The notes beneath the pieces were generated by a model, which saw nothing but the letters and a program-made list of their open reading frames with translations, did not search any database and was not told the DNA's origin. Below, in pieces: positions 23,946 to 36,489 of a DNA stretch of 47,570 nt. A program made the position numbers and the translations under genes. Origin of the DNA: Oehlia diaphana (lineage: Eukaryota; Glomeromycota; Glomeromycetes; Glomerales; Glomeraceae); assembly GCA_003833135.1 (NCBI GenBank), contig QZLH01000497.1:35205-82774 (forward strand). Reading direction: 5' to 3'. How positions within the stretch are numbered: the stretch's first letter is position 1; each line of letters starts with the position of its first letter.

Positions 23946-26900
23946 TTATAAAGATTTTTTTTCCGCTTTCTTTGCTAATGATGCTTGATCCACAGTAAAT
24001 TTAATAGCATCAACAGCTGGTCTTGTACGTAAATAATACATGCCAGTTTTAAGACCCTTCTTCCACGCGTAACTGTATAGATAATATTAAATTATAAGTA
24101 AATGATGAAAAATAATAATAAGAAAAGAAAAAAAATAAATACTTACAAATGCATGGATGATATTTTAGCAACACTGGGTTCTGATAGAAAAACATTTAAC
24201 GATTGTGATTGATCAATAAATGGTGCACGATCTGCCGCAAGATCAAGCAAAACTTTCTGCGGAATTTCCCAGATAGTTTTGTAAAGGTTTTTTAATTCAT
24301 CATCCAACTCCTCAAGACCTTGGATGGAGCCGTTAGCAGCAATGATCTCATTTTTCATTTCCTCATCCCAAACACCTCTCTCTGTAAGATCTTTAAGCAA
24401 ATGATAATTCTAAATAAACAAGATATAATTAAATTTTTTGTTCATGTTACTACTAAATATGATTATTTGATTATAATACTTACGACTACTTGAAATTCCC
24501 CACTTAATACACGTCTTTGATAAATATTGCTTGTGTATGGTTCAAAGCATTCATTGTTTCCAAGAATCTGACTCGTAGATGCAGTAGGCATCGGTGCAAT
24601 CAACAAAGAGTTTCTTACTCCATATTGACTGATCTTTTCTTTCAACTCTGCCCAGTCCCATCGATCTGAAGGTTGTACTCCTGTTCCCCACAATTCGTAA
24701 TGAAGGATACCTTTACTAACCGGGGAACCCTCATATGTAGGGTAAGGACCATCTTTAGCAGCAATTTCACATGATGATTCAAGAGATGCATGATATAAAG
24801 TTTCAAAAATATCTCGGTTAAGCTTACGCGCTTCATCAGATTCCCATGGATACCTAAGAAGTATCAATGCATCTGCAAGCCCTGTTTAATAAAAGAATCG
24901 AATATCATTATTACAATTGAATTTATCTAATAATAATGACTATTACTTAAAAATAAGCTATACTTTCCTTGTACTCCAAGGCCAACTCTGTTGGAATCAA
25001 AAAGAAAAAAGCTTTTTTTAATGGCAATACTTTTAATAAAAAAAATCAATAATTATATACTTACGGTCTATGTCTCTTGTTACTTTTTTCAGCTTCTGGA
25101 ACGGGATAATAATTTTCATCAATGACTTTATTTAAATTCTTTATAACAACTTTAGCAATTTCATGAAGCTTCAAGAAATCAAAAGTTTTCGATTTGGTAT
25201 TAACAAATTTAGGTAATGAAATTGAAGCTAAATTACAAACGGCTACTTCATCGGGTGCAGTATATTCAACAATTTCAGTACATAAATTAGAGCATGTTAT
25301 AGTACCAAGATTCTTTTGATTAGATTTTTCATTACAAGAATCTATTAATAATAATAAATCTTTAATGTTAACAAAATTTTGAAAAATATTTAAACAAACA
25401 GAAAAATTTCTAAGTTATATGGTTACCTTTATATAACATATAAGGCATGCCAGTTTCAATTTGAGCATCAACTATGGCAACCCAAAGTTTCTGTGCTTTA
25501 ATTGTTTTACGTGCTTTACCGGATCTTTCATATTTAATATATAATTCTTCAAATGCTTGGCCATAGAGTTCGTAAAGACCAGGACATTCATGAGGACAGA
25601 ACAAAGACCAATCATCATTCTTTTCAACTCCTTTAAATTATAAAATATTCTTGGAAATCATTTCATATAAGAAATGTAAAAGAAAAATTTATTTATATAC
25701 TTTTCATAAAAAGATCCGGAATCCATAATCCAAGGAACAAATCACGTGCGCGAATTTCTTCTTTACCAGTATTTTTCCTCAAATCGAGAAATTCAAAAAT
25801 ATCGGCGTGCCAGGGTTCAATGTATCTAATTTAACCGAACATGGTTTAAATTAAAACATTTGAATAATCAACTTGGAACAATCAACTATTATATTTTACT
25901 TACACGGCAAAACTTCCGTTCCTTTTACCGCCACCTTGATTTACAAAACGCGCAGTGTCATTGAAAACACGTAACATTGGGACAAGACCATTTGAAGTTC
26001 CTCCAGTACCAGCAATATAGGAACTGGCACACCGAATTTTCTGCATGCTAATACCAATACCACCAGCAGATTTGGAAATTAAGGCACACATTGTTAAGGT
26101 ATCATATATTCCCTCGATACTAAAGAAGTGAATACACGTAAAATAATTTTAAAATCGAATCCTTAGATAATTTTAAACATAAATATTTTAAATATTACCT
26201 ATCATCTTTCATTTGCACTAAAAAGCAGCTTGACATTTGTGGTCTTGGTGTACCAGCATTAAACAAAGTTGGACTTGCATGAGTAAAATATTTCTCGGAC
26301 ATTAAATTATAAGTTTCAATAGCTGCATCAATATCATAACCATGAATTCCAATAGAAACACGCATCAACATGTGTTGTGGTCTTTCAACAACTAAGCCTA
26401 CAAAGTCAAAAAAAAAAGGTATTAGTACATTTCTAATAACATTTTTTTAAAATTATTTCATTTATACCTTCAATTCTCATTAAATAACTTTTTTCCAAAG
26501 TTTTAAATCCGAAATAATTATAACCATAATCTCTATCATAGATGATTGCTGAATTCAATTTATCAGCATTTTCCATAACAATATCATAAACTTTTTTAGA
26601 AATTAAAGGTACATGGACTTTACGAATTGGATTAACATGATTATAAAGATCTTGAATAACTGTGCTAAACTTAATATTTCAAGAAAAGGTTAGGGTTTAA
26701 GATTAGGATCCGTTTTTTTTATGTGGTTTAATAATCATGAAAGATATTATTATTTATACTTGTTTTTTTGTTTCCTTATGTAAATTAGAAATTGCAATTC
26801 TTGCCGCCAAAATAGCATAATCAGGATGATTACAAGTTAGATATGCAGCAGTTTCAGCCGCCAAATTATCAAGTTCCACAGTGGTGACACCATGATACAT

Positions 26901-27218
26901 ACCACTGACAACCTATCATTAACGTAAAAAAAAAAAAACGCGAAATTTTTTTAGATCAAAGATACGTAAATTCGGAGAGAATTAACACACCTTCTGAGAT
27001 ATTTTCACGGGATCAACAAACTCCATATTTAAACCGTAACATAGTTTAGAAATTCTGGAAGTTATCTTATCAAAATAAACTGTTTCTTTTCTTCCGCCTT
27101 ATTATAATAAATATATGAATAAATAATTATTCAACAATAAGTAAAAACCAGTAGAATAATATTAACATGAAGTTTTCGTTAATGTCCTTTTTTACACACC
27201 TCTCTTTATGACAAACAT
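23946..27218 (-). CDS. RNR1: Ribonucleoside-diphosphate reductase large subunit
   Basis: Thirteen exons (minus strand): 27218-27200, 27097-26991, 26912-26760, 26669-26468, 26397-26199, 26119-25904, 25825-25701, 25630-25427, 25341-25065, 24987-24968, 24881-24484, 24409-24147, 24072-23946; 769 residues. The N-terminus [18 protein letters not shown] is the ATP-cone start. Catalytic residues fall at human RRM1 numbering: Cys218 (SSCFLV), Asn427/Cys429/Glu431 (SNLCTEI), Cys444 (VCNLAS); the radical-transfer Tyr pair is at 740-741 (GMYYLRT). It reduces NDPs to dNDPs in the cytosol. Two oddities. The protein stops after [19 protein letters not shown], so the C-terminal CxxC redox tail of this family is absent. 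The intron between 24968 and 24881 starts GAAAGT instead of GTAAGT, although family conservation (GVQG-LADA) fixes the junction. It may be a tail-less paralog, a decaying copy, or carry one sequence error. Confidence 0.92.
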
Positions 27219-27798
27219 ATTTTCTTTGATTTAAAAAATTAAATTTTTAATACTACTTTCGGTATAGTTTTATTATATTACGAAAATAAATACGATAGAT
27301 ATTTCTTTTCGTTAAAAAAGAAAAAGAAACAAAAAAGAATTATTTATAACAAAGGACAAAAAAAACTAATGAAAATTTAAAGTAACACGACAATCAAATT
27401 TCCTCGTTGTTACATATCTGATATGGAAAAAAGTCATTTTCTATTGCTATAAACGAATGAAAAAAATACGATATTTTTCCTGCTCATAACCTTCCTCAAT
27501 AAGTAAGCAATAATTTGAACGTTAGTCATTATCAGAGACCTATCGCGATTGTCCAATTATATTAGCGTGAAGCCAGTTAACGCTATCACGTGCAAGTGTA
27601 TAACTCCTAAATTCTGGTAGGATCTCTATCACCCCCCCCCCATATTACATGAGTTGAAAATTTAGATGCGACCATAAATTATAAATAAATCCAATGTTAT
27701 TAATGATATATATACAATAAATAATATAAATACATATGAATAAATATAATACTATATTTGTCTAATCCAATCTAAAATGTTCTTTTTTTTTTTTTTTT
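27219..27798. promoter_or_regulatory. Upstream region of the RNR large-subunit gene
   Basis: Non-coding DNA between the RNR start codon and the end of the acyl-CoA synthetase gene. It contains a palindromic CACGTG (27587-27592) and a C10 run (27632-27641), which is striking in DNA this AT-rich. Whether either is a functional element is unknown. Confidence 0.4.
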
Positions 27799-30119
27799 TT
27801 ATGCAATTTCAGCATACATTTCAATAATTTCATTATGAAATTTTATTTTAGCTTGATACCTTTTCAATTTTAATGTTGGAGTAAGTAAATCATTTGTCAT
27901 AGAAAATGGTTTATAAGTTAAATGAACATTTTTTACAATTTCAAACCCCTTTAAATTATTGATTTTACCATATTTTATAAGAGATTGAAGTAAATATCCT
28001 TTAACTTTAGAATCTCCACATAATTCTTGAAAAGATTTTCTACCTAAATTATTTTGTTTAGCCCATTTTAAAAGCATTCCTTCATCAGGTACAACAATAG
28101 CAACTAATGAAGGTTGTAAAGAATCACCATGAATAAATATTTGGTGAACAAGTTCATGTTTAATATATATACTTTCGATCTAAAAAAAAAAGAAAATTGT
28201 TTTTTCATACGTTATTAAAAATAATAATAATAATTAAAAAAAAATAAATAATAATAAAGTAAATACCTTATCTGGAATAATATATTCACCCTGAGATAGT
28301 TTAAAAATATTTTTTACACGATCTACAATTACTAGACGACCTTGCTCATCCCAATATCCAATATCACCAGTATGACACCAGCCGTCCTTGTCAAGAGCTT
28401 CAGCAGTATTTTCAGGAAGTTTATAATATTCACGAAAAACGCTATGACCACGAACACAAATTTCACCTCGAGGATAAGGATTATCTCTTGAAGTATAATT
28501 CATTTCTGGTACATCAATTAATTTAACTTCGACGCAAACTTGTGGTGGACCAACGTGACCAGACGAAGTATCTCCAAACAAAGACTTTTTTTTTAAAAAA
28601 AAAAATTAAATCGCTTGATAAATCATATATAAATAATAATTATAATAATAGATTATCATATCAAAATATATACCATTGTCAAACAAGCAGCATTTTCAGT
28701 TTGACCATATCCTTCATATACATCAACTGAAAAAGCAATTCTCAAAAAATCCATAACTTCAGTTGAAATAGGAGCAGCACCAGACAAAATAGCTTTAACT
28801 CTACCACCAAGTCTAGCTCTAATTGGAGCGAAAACTACACGATCCCACATCCAATGATCAACATTTCCTTTATCCAATCCATTTTTTTTCGCATTGTATG
28901 CAGCGGTGAACATCCATTGTGCAACACCACCTTTAGCTTTAACTCCAGCCATTACTTTGTCATAAACACGATTGAGTAAACGAGGAACTGAAATGAATAT
29001 GGTAGGCTTCAATTCAGCAATGTCATCTAATAATTTCAAGGTATTACCTTGATAAAATCCAATTGCTACTCCCCCATAAATCATAGTTGCAGTATTAACC
29101 AATTCATATACATGGGCTGATGGTAAATATGAAATATGTACATCATCTATTGATGGTAAATAACATTTTCCTCTTTCAGAAAGCCATCTAATACTAGCAA
29201 CATTTGCCATTATATTTTTATGGGTCAGTACTACACCTTTTGGTGTACCTGTTGTACCGGAAGTATAACAAATTACGGCAACGTCATTAGGTCTAGCATT
29301 TTCAGCATTAATATGATGAACAGATCCATCTCTTTCTATAACAGCAAAATTTAATACTCTAATATTAAGTGAATTTGCAAGATCGGTAAATTCTTGATCA
29401 TATTTATCTATAACGATAATTGTTTGAAGAGTTGGTAATTTATCCTTCATATTAAGAAGTATTCGCCCTTTATCAGTCGTAACAATACAATATTCCATCT
29501 CAGTTTGATTTATAATATATTCAATAGAATCAATTCCTAAAGTATCATACAATGGAACTGCAATGAAATTATATTGATGGCATGCAAGTTGTGCCATTAT
29601 CTAAAAATTTAATCAAGAAATTAATTAAGAATTTAATAAATTATATATCATTATATTAATAGAAGAAAATATTTACATATTCAGGGGTACTGATTAAGAA
29701 TATCCCTAAAATTTTTTTAGGTTTAAATCCTAATTTACTTAAACCTGAACCAAAATTCGCCACACGTTCTTGTACTTCAATATATGATTGCCAAACATAA
29801 GGTCCAGCAACACCATCCTGAATTTCTCGATGTCCCAAGAAATTTCTATTACCTATTATTAAAATATAAATTTTATATAATTCGAATAATTAAAGAGGAA
29901 ATAATTTACGATTGAATTTAAATATCATAGATAATTTGATCATTTACCTGCTTCATTAACACCATGTAAGAAATTTTCGTACAAAGTAGTTGCGTTTGGT
30001 GGGTGAATAATTAATTTATCAGGACAGAGAGCATTTCTACGAGGTTTTCCTTCTCCAGGAATATCAGGAGCATCAGCAACTTCGATTGAATATTGTGTTT
30101 TCAATTGCGAATAATTCAT
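27799..30119 (-). CDS. Long-chain fatty acyl-CoA synthetase
   Basis: Five exons (minus strand): 30119-29948, 29852-29677, 29600-28674, 28584-28267, 28179-27799; 657 residues. The AMP-binding P-loop is [12 protein letters not shown], followed by the adenylate motif GYGQTENA and the fatty-acyl-CoA synthetase signature running from [17 protein letters not shown] to [13 protein letters not shown]. It activates long-chain fatty acids to acyl-CoA with ATP via acyl-AMP (known for ACSL/Faa enzymes), feeding lipid synthesis or β-oxidation. The C-terminus ends MYAEIA, with no SKL-type peroxisomal signal, and the N-terminus has no clear signal peptide. The N-terminal [24 protein letters not shown] matches the usual start of eukaryotic long-chain enzymes. 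If the host is an arbuscular mycorrhizal fungus, which imports fatty acids from plants, such an enzyme would be central, but that is inference. Confidence 0.94.
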
Positions 30120-31454
30120 TTACGTTTAATTATTTAAATTTTCTTTTTAACTTTATTTTAGCGTAACAAATTCTTTTAAATAAGCTATCTTTCTCTCTTT
30201 TTTTTTTTTATAAAAATAAATATATGTGAATAGTTGTTTGATGTAAAAAACAAAAAAAAAATTGATCATGTACTGTACTTAAATAATTTTTCATTTTAAT
30301 TATATATTCATACAATCTGCTAAAATTAGACAAAAAAAAATTGATTCACATTTCCTTGAAAACTATATATATATATTCGGACATTATTAACATTAATTAA
30401 TATAATATAAATAAACATAAATATAAATATAAATATAAGCGGAAAATTTTTTCAAAAAGGAAAATATAACTAAATGAGAATGGCTGATAGATCATAGTTA
30501 TTGATTTACTTCGTGTTTAAATACATGTATGTACATATTTTTTTTTTTAAAAAAAAGGGAATTATTTGTTAGTCAGGATGAAAGAAATTACCCATTATAG
30601 GTTTGAATTACAAGATTTTCTATAATAAGCCAAGTTAATCTCTTTTTGATAAACAATAATTTCCTTTTTTTTATTTTCTTTTTTATTATCCCCAGAAGGC
30701 GATCAAAAGAAAAAAACGGGAAATATTTTAAATTAAAAATCATTGGTACTCAAGCGTTTGGCACAGGTTTATCCTGAGATCTTCGTATATTATTCTCTTT
30801 CTAAAATTAATTAAAAATTTAAATGATTTACTAGTGCCTCTAAAGTGTTTCATAATTTAAATTAAATAATGCACGTGATCAAACGAAATTTAGCTAAAAA
30901 TGAGCGTATTTTATAAATTATATAAATTATTTAATATATTGCATTATAATGATTCAATCATAAGAATACTTAATATAGGAATAATGATACAATTATCTGC
31001 AGTAACAAAAGCCTTTATAAAGACACTTTCAGGGTCGTTACTTATCTCTTGGCGATTAAACGGATGGTTGTTCTATAATCCATATTTCTTTCATAATCCT
31101 TTATATATTAAAGTTGTGTTCATCTTATAATCTGTATTTCTTTCTTAATCCCTTTTACACTGAATAAACTTTGTATAATTTTCTTTTTATTACAATAAAC
31201 TAAACCAAAATTAAAGGATTAATTGTTATATATAGACAATGTCTTTTTACTAATCATAATACATGAATTATCATTAATTCAAATCAGCATAGATTATGCT
31301 ACGCTATGGAGAGATAAATGTATAAAGTATAATAAATTATATGTGTGAGAATGTTTTTTTTAAAAGGAAATAAGGAAATCACAAATATTAATACTAATTT
31401 ATTGACAAAAAAAAGATGTATAAAAAATGATTTAAATGTGTGACAAACATTTTT
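30120..31454. other. Intergenic, short ORF only
   Basis: AT-rich spacer between the acyl-CoA synthetase start and the Mis12 end. A 76-codon plus-strand frame (30900-31130) has a hydrophobic, repeat-like C-terminus and no family resemblance; I do not call it a gene. Confidence 0.45.
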
Positions 31455-32682
31455 TCAGCATTCCTTTCTACGTGTTAATGATCTTTCTTTCTCTGTTTGT
31501 CGTAATACCATCATGCTAATAAATTTCTCACGTTCATCAATCATGTTTTCGTACTGCTTCAAGTTTTCTTCCTTAGCCGATTCATCCAAATTATAGTACA
31601 TCTTTTTAATGGCCATTAATTGATCGGTTACGAACCTCAATGTATCCGATAAAGGAGATGCTAAGTGAAGGAATAATAATGTTATTTTTTTTTTTTTTTT
31701 ATGATTAAAGATAAAAGGAAGAGTTATTTATTTAATAATGATACCATTATGAGCCTTTGTAGCAGTTCGTAGAAACGATATTTTATTTTCGGTTCGCTTT
31801 AATCTTTCAATTTGTATATCATATTTAATCAGTTGCTTTTTTAGCTTGAGATTAAAACATTTCGCCTGGTAAATTCGATTTTTTTTTTATCATATTTAAT
31901 AAATACAATTTTAATAAGATTCTCAACAAAAACCTTCATCAAAATACCAAATTAAACAATTATTTACGGCCATAATTTTTTTTCGTAATAATTCAATCTC
32001 TTTATCAGTTTCTACTTCTACACTTTCATCCACATTAAAATTCACGCCCTGATACAATTAAAAAAGTAAAATAAATATGTTCGATCTTTAAATTTGAAAA
32101 AAAAAGAAAATAATAAAATTTACCTCATTATGCTTTAATACGACCGTAACATTTTCACGTATAGCAAGAATCTTATGTAACGTGTATACCTCAAATCGTT
32201 CAAAATATTTATCAACCAAATTTTCCAACAACGTTTCAATTTGATGTGTACCCTATATGACGAAATGTAAAAAAAAAAAAGTTATTCTATTCATTCATTC
32301 ATAAATATAAAAAAAAAAACAAATTATTTTAAAATTTGATTTTCACATGCACCTGTTCAACTTCTTTTTTATTTTTCAATTCAGAGTTAACAAAATTATC
32401 CATACCAGCAATAGCTATATAAATTAATTCATTAATAGAATTAATTATATCATCAACAAAACTTATTGGTAAAAAACCGAAATGTTCTGTTATTATTTCA
32501 TTTCTTATTGCAATATCATTTAAACAAGTTATTTGGTTATTAGGTTGGATTAAGTCTGTATCCTCTTCTTCAGAATCTGATACAAGTTCTAATAGTTTTG
32601 ATATTTTTTGATATTGAATTTGATATTGCTGCTGCGGTTGTTGCTGTTCTTCTTGTACGTGATGATCTTGTTGCTGGGACAT
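31455..32682 (-). CDS. MIS12: Kinetochore protein Mis12/Mtw1
   Basis: Five exons (minus strand): 32682-32353, 32252-32124, 32048-31968, 31865-31745, 31660-31455; 288 residues, the normal size. After a Gln-rich head (residues 1-30) comes the Mis12 signature: ITEHFGFLPISFVDDIINSI, then GTHQIETLLENLVDKYFERF and EVYTLHKILAI. The second half is a coiled coil (RKKIMAKCFNLKLKKQL onward). Mis12/Mtw1 is a subunit of the MIND/Mis12 complex that links CENP-C and inner-centromere proteins to Ndc80 at the outer kinetochore. The acidic SDSEEEDTD block (about residues 36-44) precedes the domain. Start is the first ATG of the open first exon. It lies 291 bp upstream of the end of the next minus-strand gene. 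Confidence 0.92.
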
Positions 32683-32973
32683 TTTAGTTTATGTTAAGAA
32701 ATAAGAAAGGTAATGTTTAAGAATCTATCAAAGAAGTTTTTCGCGTTTTTTTAAATGATCATTATCATCATGTGATTTAACTGATTATAGTAAGTGAGCA
32801 TACTTTCTGAAACGAATTTGTTATTCTACCGCAGTTGAAACTATCAGGTGATCATCACAATTTTATTTATACAAAAAAATTTTTTTTATTTCATATTTCA
32901 TAACTTTTAATAAATTACAATAAATATTCAATAACTATAAATATGGTTAAATTCTATATTTTTTTTTTTACTA

Positions 32974-34094
32974 TTATAATACGAACATAGCTATAGTTCC
33001 AACACCAGCTAAACCAGTAAGAATATTAGCATTTCTTAAATCAATATTAGGTTTAGCGACACTTGTTACTGTAGAGGATCCCTTTCCGCCTTTAGGAACA
33101 CTTTTACCATCGCCCAATTGTTTTGGAACATACTGAACACCATTTAAATCAGCGGTAATCGAAAGAACATTTTGGTCATTACTACCTTGATCATAAAAAT
33201 CTACAGCAATAAAATTTGGAATTTTATTGAACGTTTGTTGGCAATTTTTAGCATGATCAGCTAAACTAGCAGAATTTGTGGTGTTCGCTTTATCAGGTTG
33301 AGGCACATCAATTGAAGTACTAATTGCCAAAGAACCATATAAGAAATGATTTAGAACGTACATCGGACGTTCCTGATTTTTTGGTCTGTCAACTGTACAT
33401 TTAAATGCATTTGCATTTTCATTTTCGAATGGAGTCTCAAATACATAACTATATTCTGGCATTAACCTAATAAAAATTTGAACAACATATGTAAATTTTT
33501 TTTTTTTTTAATAAAATAAAAAGGACAAGAAAAAATTGCTTACCATTGAACAGATGGATCAGCACCTGTATCAACAAAATTTACAACTCTTTTACCACTT
33601 CCAATCATATCATTCAAAGTAGGCCAATCTTTACCAACTTCTTGAAAATGAGCGTATTTGACAAAACCGGACTGAGTATATATACTATTGAACATAGCGG
33701 CTGGTACTTTACCAGCATTTTCCCATAATATAGTAATAACTTCATTTGGGTTATTATCTAACCAAGTACCAATTTGTTTTAAAGTAGTAGCTGCTGGACC
33801 TTGATCTAACAAGTCGCAAGAGTTATGACATAAATGTACTTCATTTGTATTGTTTGCGGGAAAGTTGGCATCCAACATAAATCCTCTAATACCATCTTTC
33901 AATTGTGTTGGTATATCATAATTTTGGTTCGCCGCTACAGACTTACCATAAGCGTAAGCATTATGTGTTGTTGGGTATGCTATACCGGAGTATAGTTTAC
34001 CACAAAGTTCAGGATAACCATTACATGCTTTTTGTGAACTGACTATTGATGACAATAATGTTATGGAAAATATAGTGATTATTATTACTTTCAT
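32974..34094 (-). CDS. Secreted PLC-like phosphodiesterase, probable GPI anchor
   Basis: Two exons (minus strand): 34094-33544 and 33466-32974; the split Trp codon joins SVQW to LMPEYSYVFETPF, giving 347 residues. Residues 1-20 (MKVIIITIFSITLLSSIVSS) are a signal peptide. The PLC-like TIM-barrel fold shows PTTHNAYA (catalytic His), GIRGFMLDANF and HLCHNSC. The last 18 residues are hydrophobic after a Ser/Thr/Gly/Lys-rich linker, as in a GPI-anchored wall or membrane protein. Related fungal proteins are usually secreted, many with unproven activity; they lack the calcium-dependent PI-PLC Y domain. Substrate is not predictable from sequence. Confidence 0.9.
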
Positions 34095-36120
34095 AATGAC
34101 AAGAAAATAATATAATATACACTTATTAAATATTTGAAGAAGAGAAAAATGGATTTTTTTTTTTTTTGAGAATTTTATTTAAATAAATAAATTTTTTTTT
34201 TTCCAAATTTATTAATTTATTTAAAAACCTCTAATTTTTGAATAAAGTTTCTTGGCTTGTGAAATGGATTTTCACTTTCTGAAAATAAAATTTACCGATA
34301 AAAAGATATTAGAATTACTTGAGGCGGTGTCTATTTATAACTTGTAAAAAAACCTTTTCCGAAAAATTTGGACCCGAAAATAAAAGGAGAAGAGGAGGGA
34401 GAGAAAAAGAATGTGATATATTCATTTTAAAAAAAATGGGTCAGTTATACTTATTATCATAATAGCCCCGTTATTATGTGCATCGGGTGATACCGATAAA
34501 TAAATAATTTATATTTGTATTGTAAACAACTTTATTTTCTTACTATATGAGGTAACTTTCATAAATTAAACCAATTCTTAAATGAGTAATGATTTATTAT
34601 TTTTGAAACATGTTTCTTGTTACAGATAATTCAACAAAGGTAATCTTACTAAAAGTTAGATTTTTCCTAATCTCAAAGCCTTCTTTTTCCTAGCCACGAT
34701 CAAAGCCATTTTAACGATTTTTTTTTCATAAATTTTGTACGAGATGATCGTGATTGGGGGCGAGGTAAGTTAGGTAACATAAATACCATTTGTTCTTACG
34801 GAAATTACAGTAAATAACATGGTAATATAAAAATAGAATAAATAGAATCAAAATTTACGGAATTATATTTATTTGGATCTATTTATTATCTTGGCAATTT
34901 TACTTGGCTTTTATTCGTAAATCGTAAGTATCGGGTAGATCATCACCAGGGTTTCATTTGTGGCTCATCAATTTTTTACATCGGATAACAAGTTTTGATT
35001 CTGGTAAAAAAGTTTATTATCTCTGTAAAAGCGCTTAAGAGAGATTAATTTAGTATGAGTTAAAATAATATTTTTACGTTAAAAAAAAAAAGGAGTAAGA
35101 AAAAAAGAAACCTATTTTTAATGATATCATCCTTAATTCGGTAAACAATAAAAAAAGGAGTTGTTAGTAAAAGGATTTTTATTGGTTGAATCCTAAATTT
35201 AAAACGAAATCAATTTAAGAAATATAACAATAGTTATTTAGTAATCAAGTCTTTTAACCATTTGGTTTTATATTTTTATATTGAAACATTTTCTTTATTT
35301 GTCCTGCATATTAGAGTTTCGGAGGGTGATAAGGTTACAATAGTTAGATTTTAAGCCGCAACCCTTTTTTTTACAATAATGTAAAATAAATGGTAGGGGC
35401 GAAATATTACTTCGCAGTTTCACTGGACTTGTAAAGGCTGTATAAACTCGACTGGTATTGCTGGCTGGCATGGCATTGCCGGATATATATATATATAAAT
35501 TATAAGGGACCTATTGAGGGTAATTTTAATAGGTCAAAAAAATCATTAGCGTGGCTTATTTTCAACCAATCATTTATGCATTTCATTAAATTATCCATTT
35601 ATAGATAATTTTGGTCTAATTTGAAACTTCATTGCTGTAAAAATTATGGAACCACGAGTTATAAACGTGTGAATAACGCTACATAAATACGACTTTGCCA
35701 TTAATAGTTAAAAAAAAAAATCATTATATGATAATTTCGAGTTTAGCATATTCTGCTAAAAAATTCCGAGTTAATCATTAATCAGGTGACTTTAATGCTA
35801 GTCAGTATTACTCTAGTCCAACTTCAAATTATAAATTTCTACTTTTTAACAGTTAATTTTAAAATTTGACTAAAATGACGATGTCCAAACATTAATTATT
35901 TAGAGTAAAGAAACCCCAATATTTTTAAACATTTGTATTAACTATATTTGTATAATTATTTTTATCAAAAAATTTGAAATTTGAAAAAATTTATATAAAC
36001 ATTATAATTTAGAATATTTGAAACCCGAGTACCTAACCATTAATAACCATTATCAGTTGATTGTGTAATTTCAAAATGATTTGTTTGAGAATCAAGTGAT
36101 GAAAAAATACTATTTCTGAG
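34095..36120. other. Gene-poor spacer
   Basis: AT-rich DNA upstream of the PLC-like gene. I see no gene, RNA gene or clear TIR element. It is mostly short homopolymers and TA tracts. Confidence 0.45.
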
Positions 36121-36174
36121 TTATTTTTTTTTTTTGTAGACAAGTCAGTATAATTGCTTTATTCGTGCCAAATA

Positions 36175-36381
36175 CCGTATAGCACTGACTAAGGTACCCC
36201 GGTTACAAATCAAATTTATCCTTTTTAAAAAATTGAATCGTACCTGGGGGTACTTTTGTAGAATTAGCCTAATTAACCTAATTTTACCAGAATTAAAAAT
36301 TATCCTCTACATATCGTACACAGTTATATTTTGAGGTACACCAAAATGGGGGTTCCTTACTCCTTAGTCAGTGCTATACGG
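36175..36381. mobile_element. 207-bp TIR element with TA target duplication
   Basis: Perfect 20-bp terminal inverted repeats (ccgtatagcactgactaagg) flanked by TA on each side (36173-36174 and 36382-36383). Subterminal blocks ggtacccc and gggggttcc extend the pairing imperfectly. Internally it has no coding capacity. TA duplication and size fit a Tc1/mariner-type MITE. It abuts a Sel1-repeat fragment. Confidence 0.88.
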
Positions 36382-36489
36382 TAACTACTTCTTTGATGTT
36401 TCAATATGGAATAGGAACTAAAAGCAGTGAACTTAAAGCATTTGATTCATATAAGGAAGCAGCTATTCACTATAACAATAATGACCTTT
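36382..36489 (+). pseudogene. Sel1-repeat protein fragment
   Basis: The frame reads MFQYGIGTKSSELKAFDSYK followed by EAAIHYNNNDL and a stop. The G-x-G-T ... AF..YKEAA pattern is the second half of a Sel1 (TPR-like) repeat. Sel1-repeat proteins, often joined to kinases, are expanded in Glomeromycotina. Only about one repeat is readable, the frame breaks on both sides, and the 207-bp TIR element sits directly at its 5' edge. A degraded gene is the simplest reading. Confidence 0.5.

Noticed and set aside
30900..31130. 76-codon plus-strand frame
   Set aside because: It ends in near-repeated Phe/Tyr/Asn-rich text derived from the local 'tttctttcataatcc' repeat; no start context or homology.
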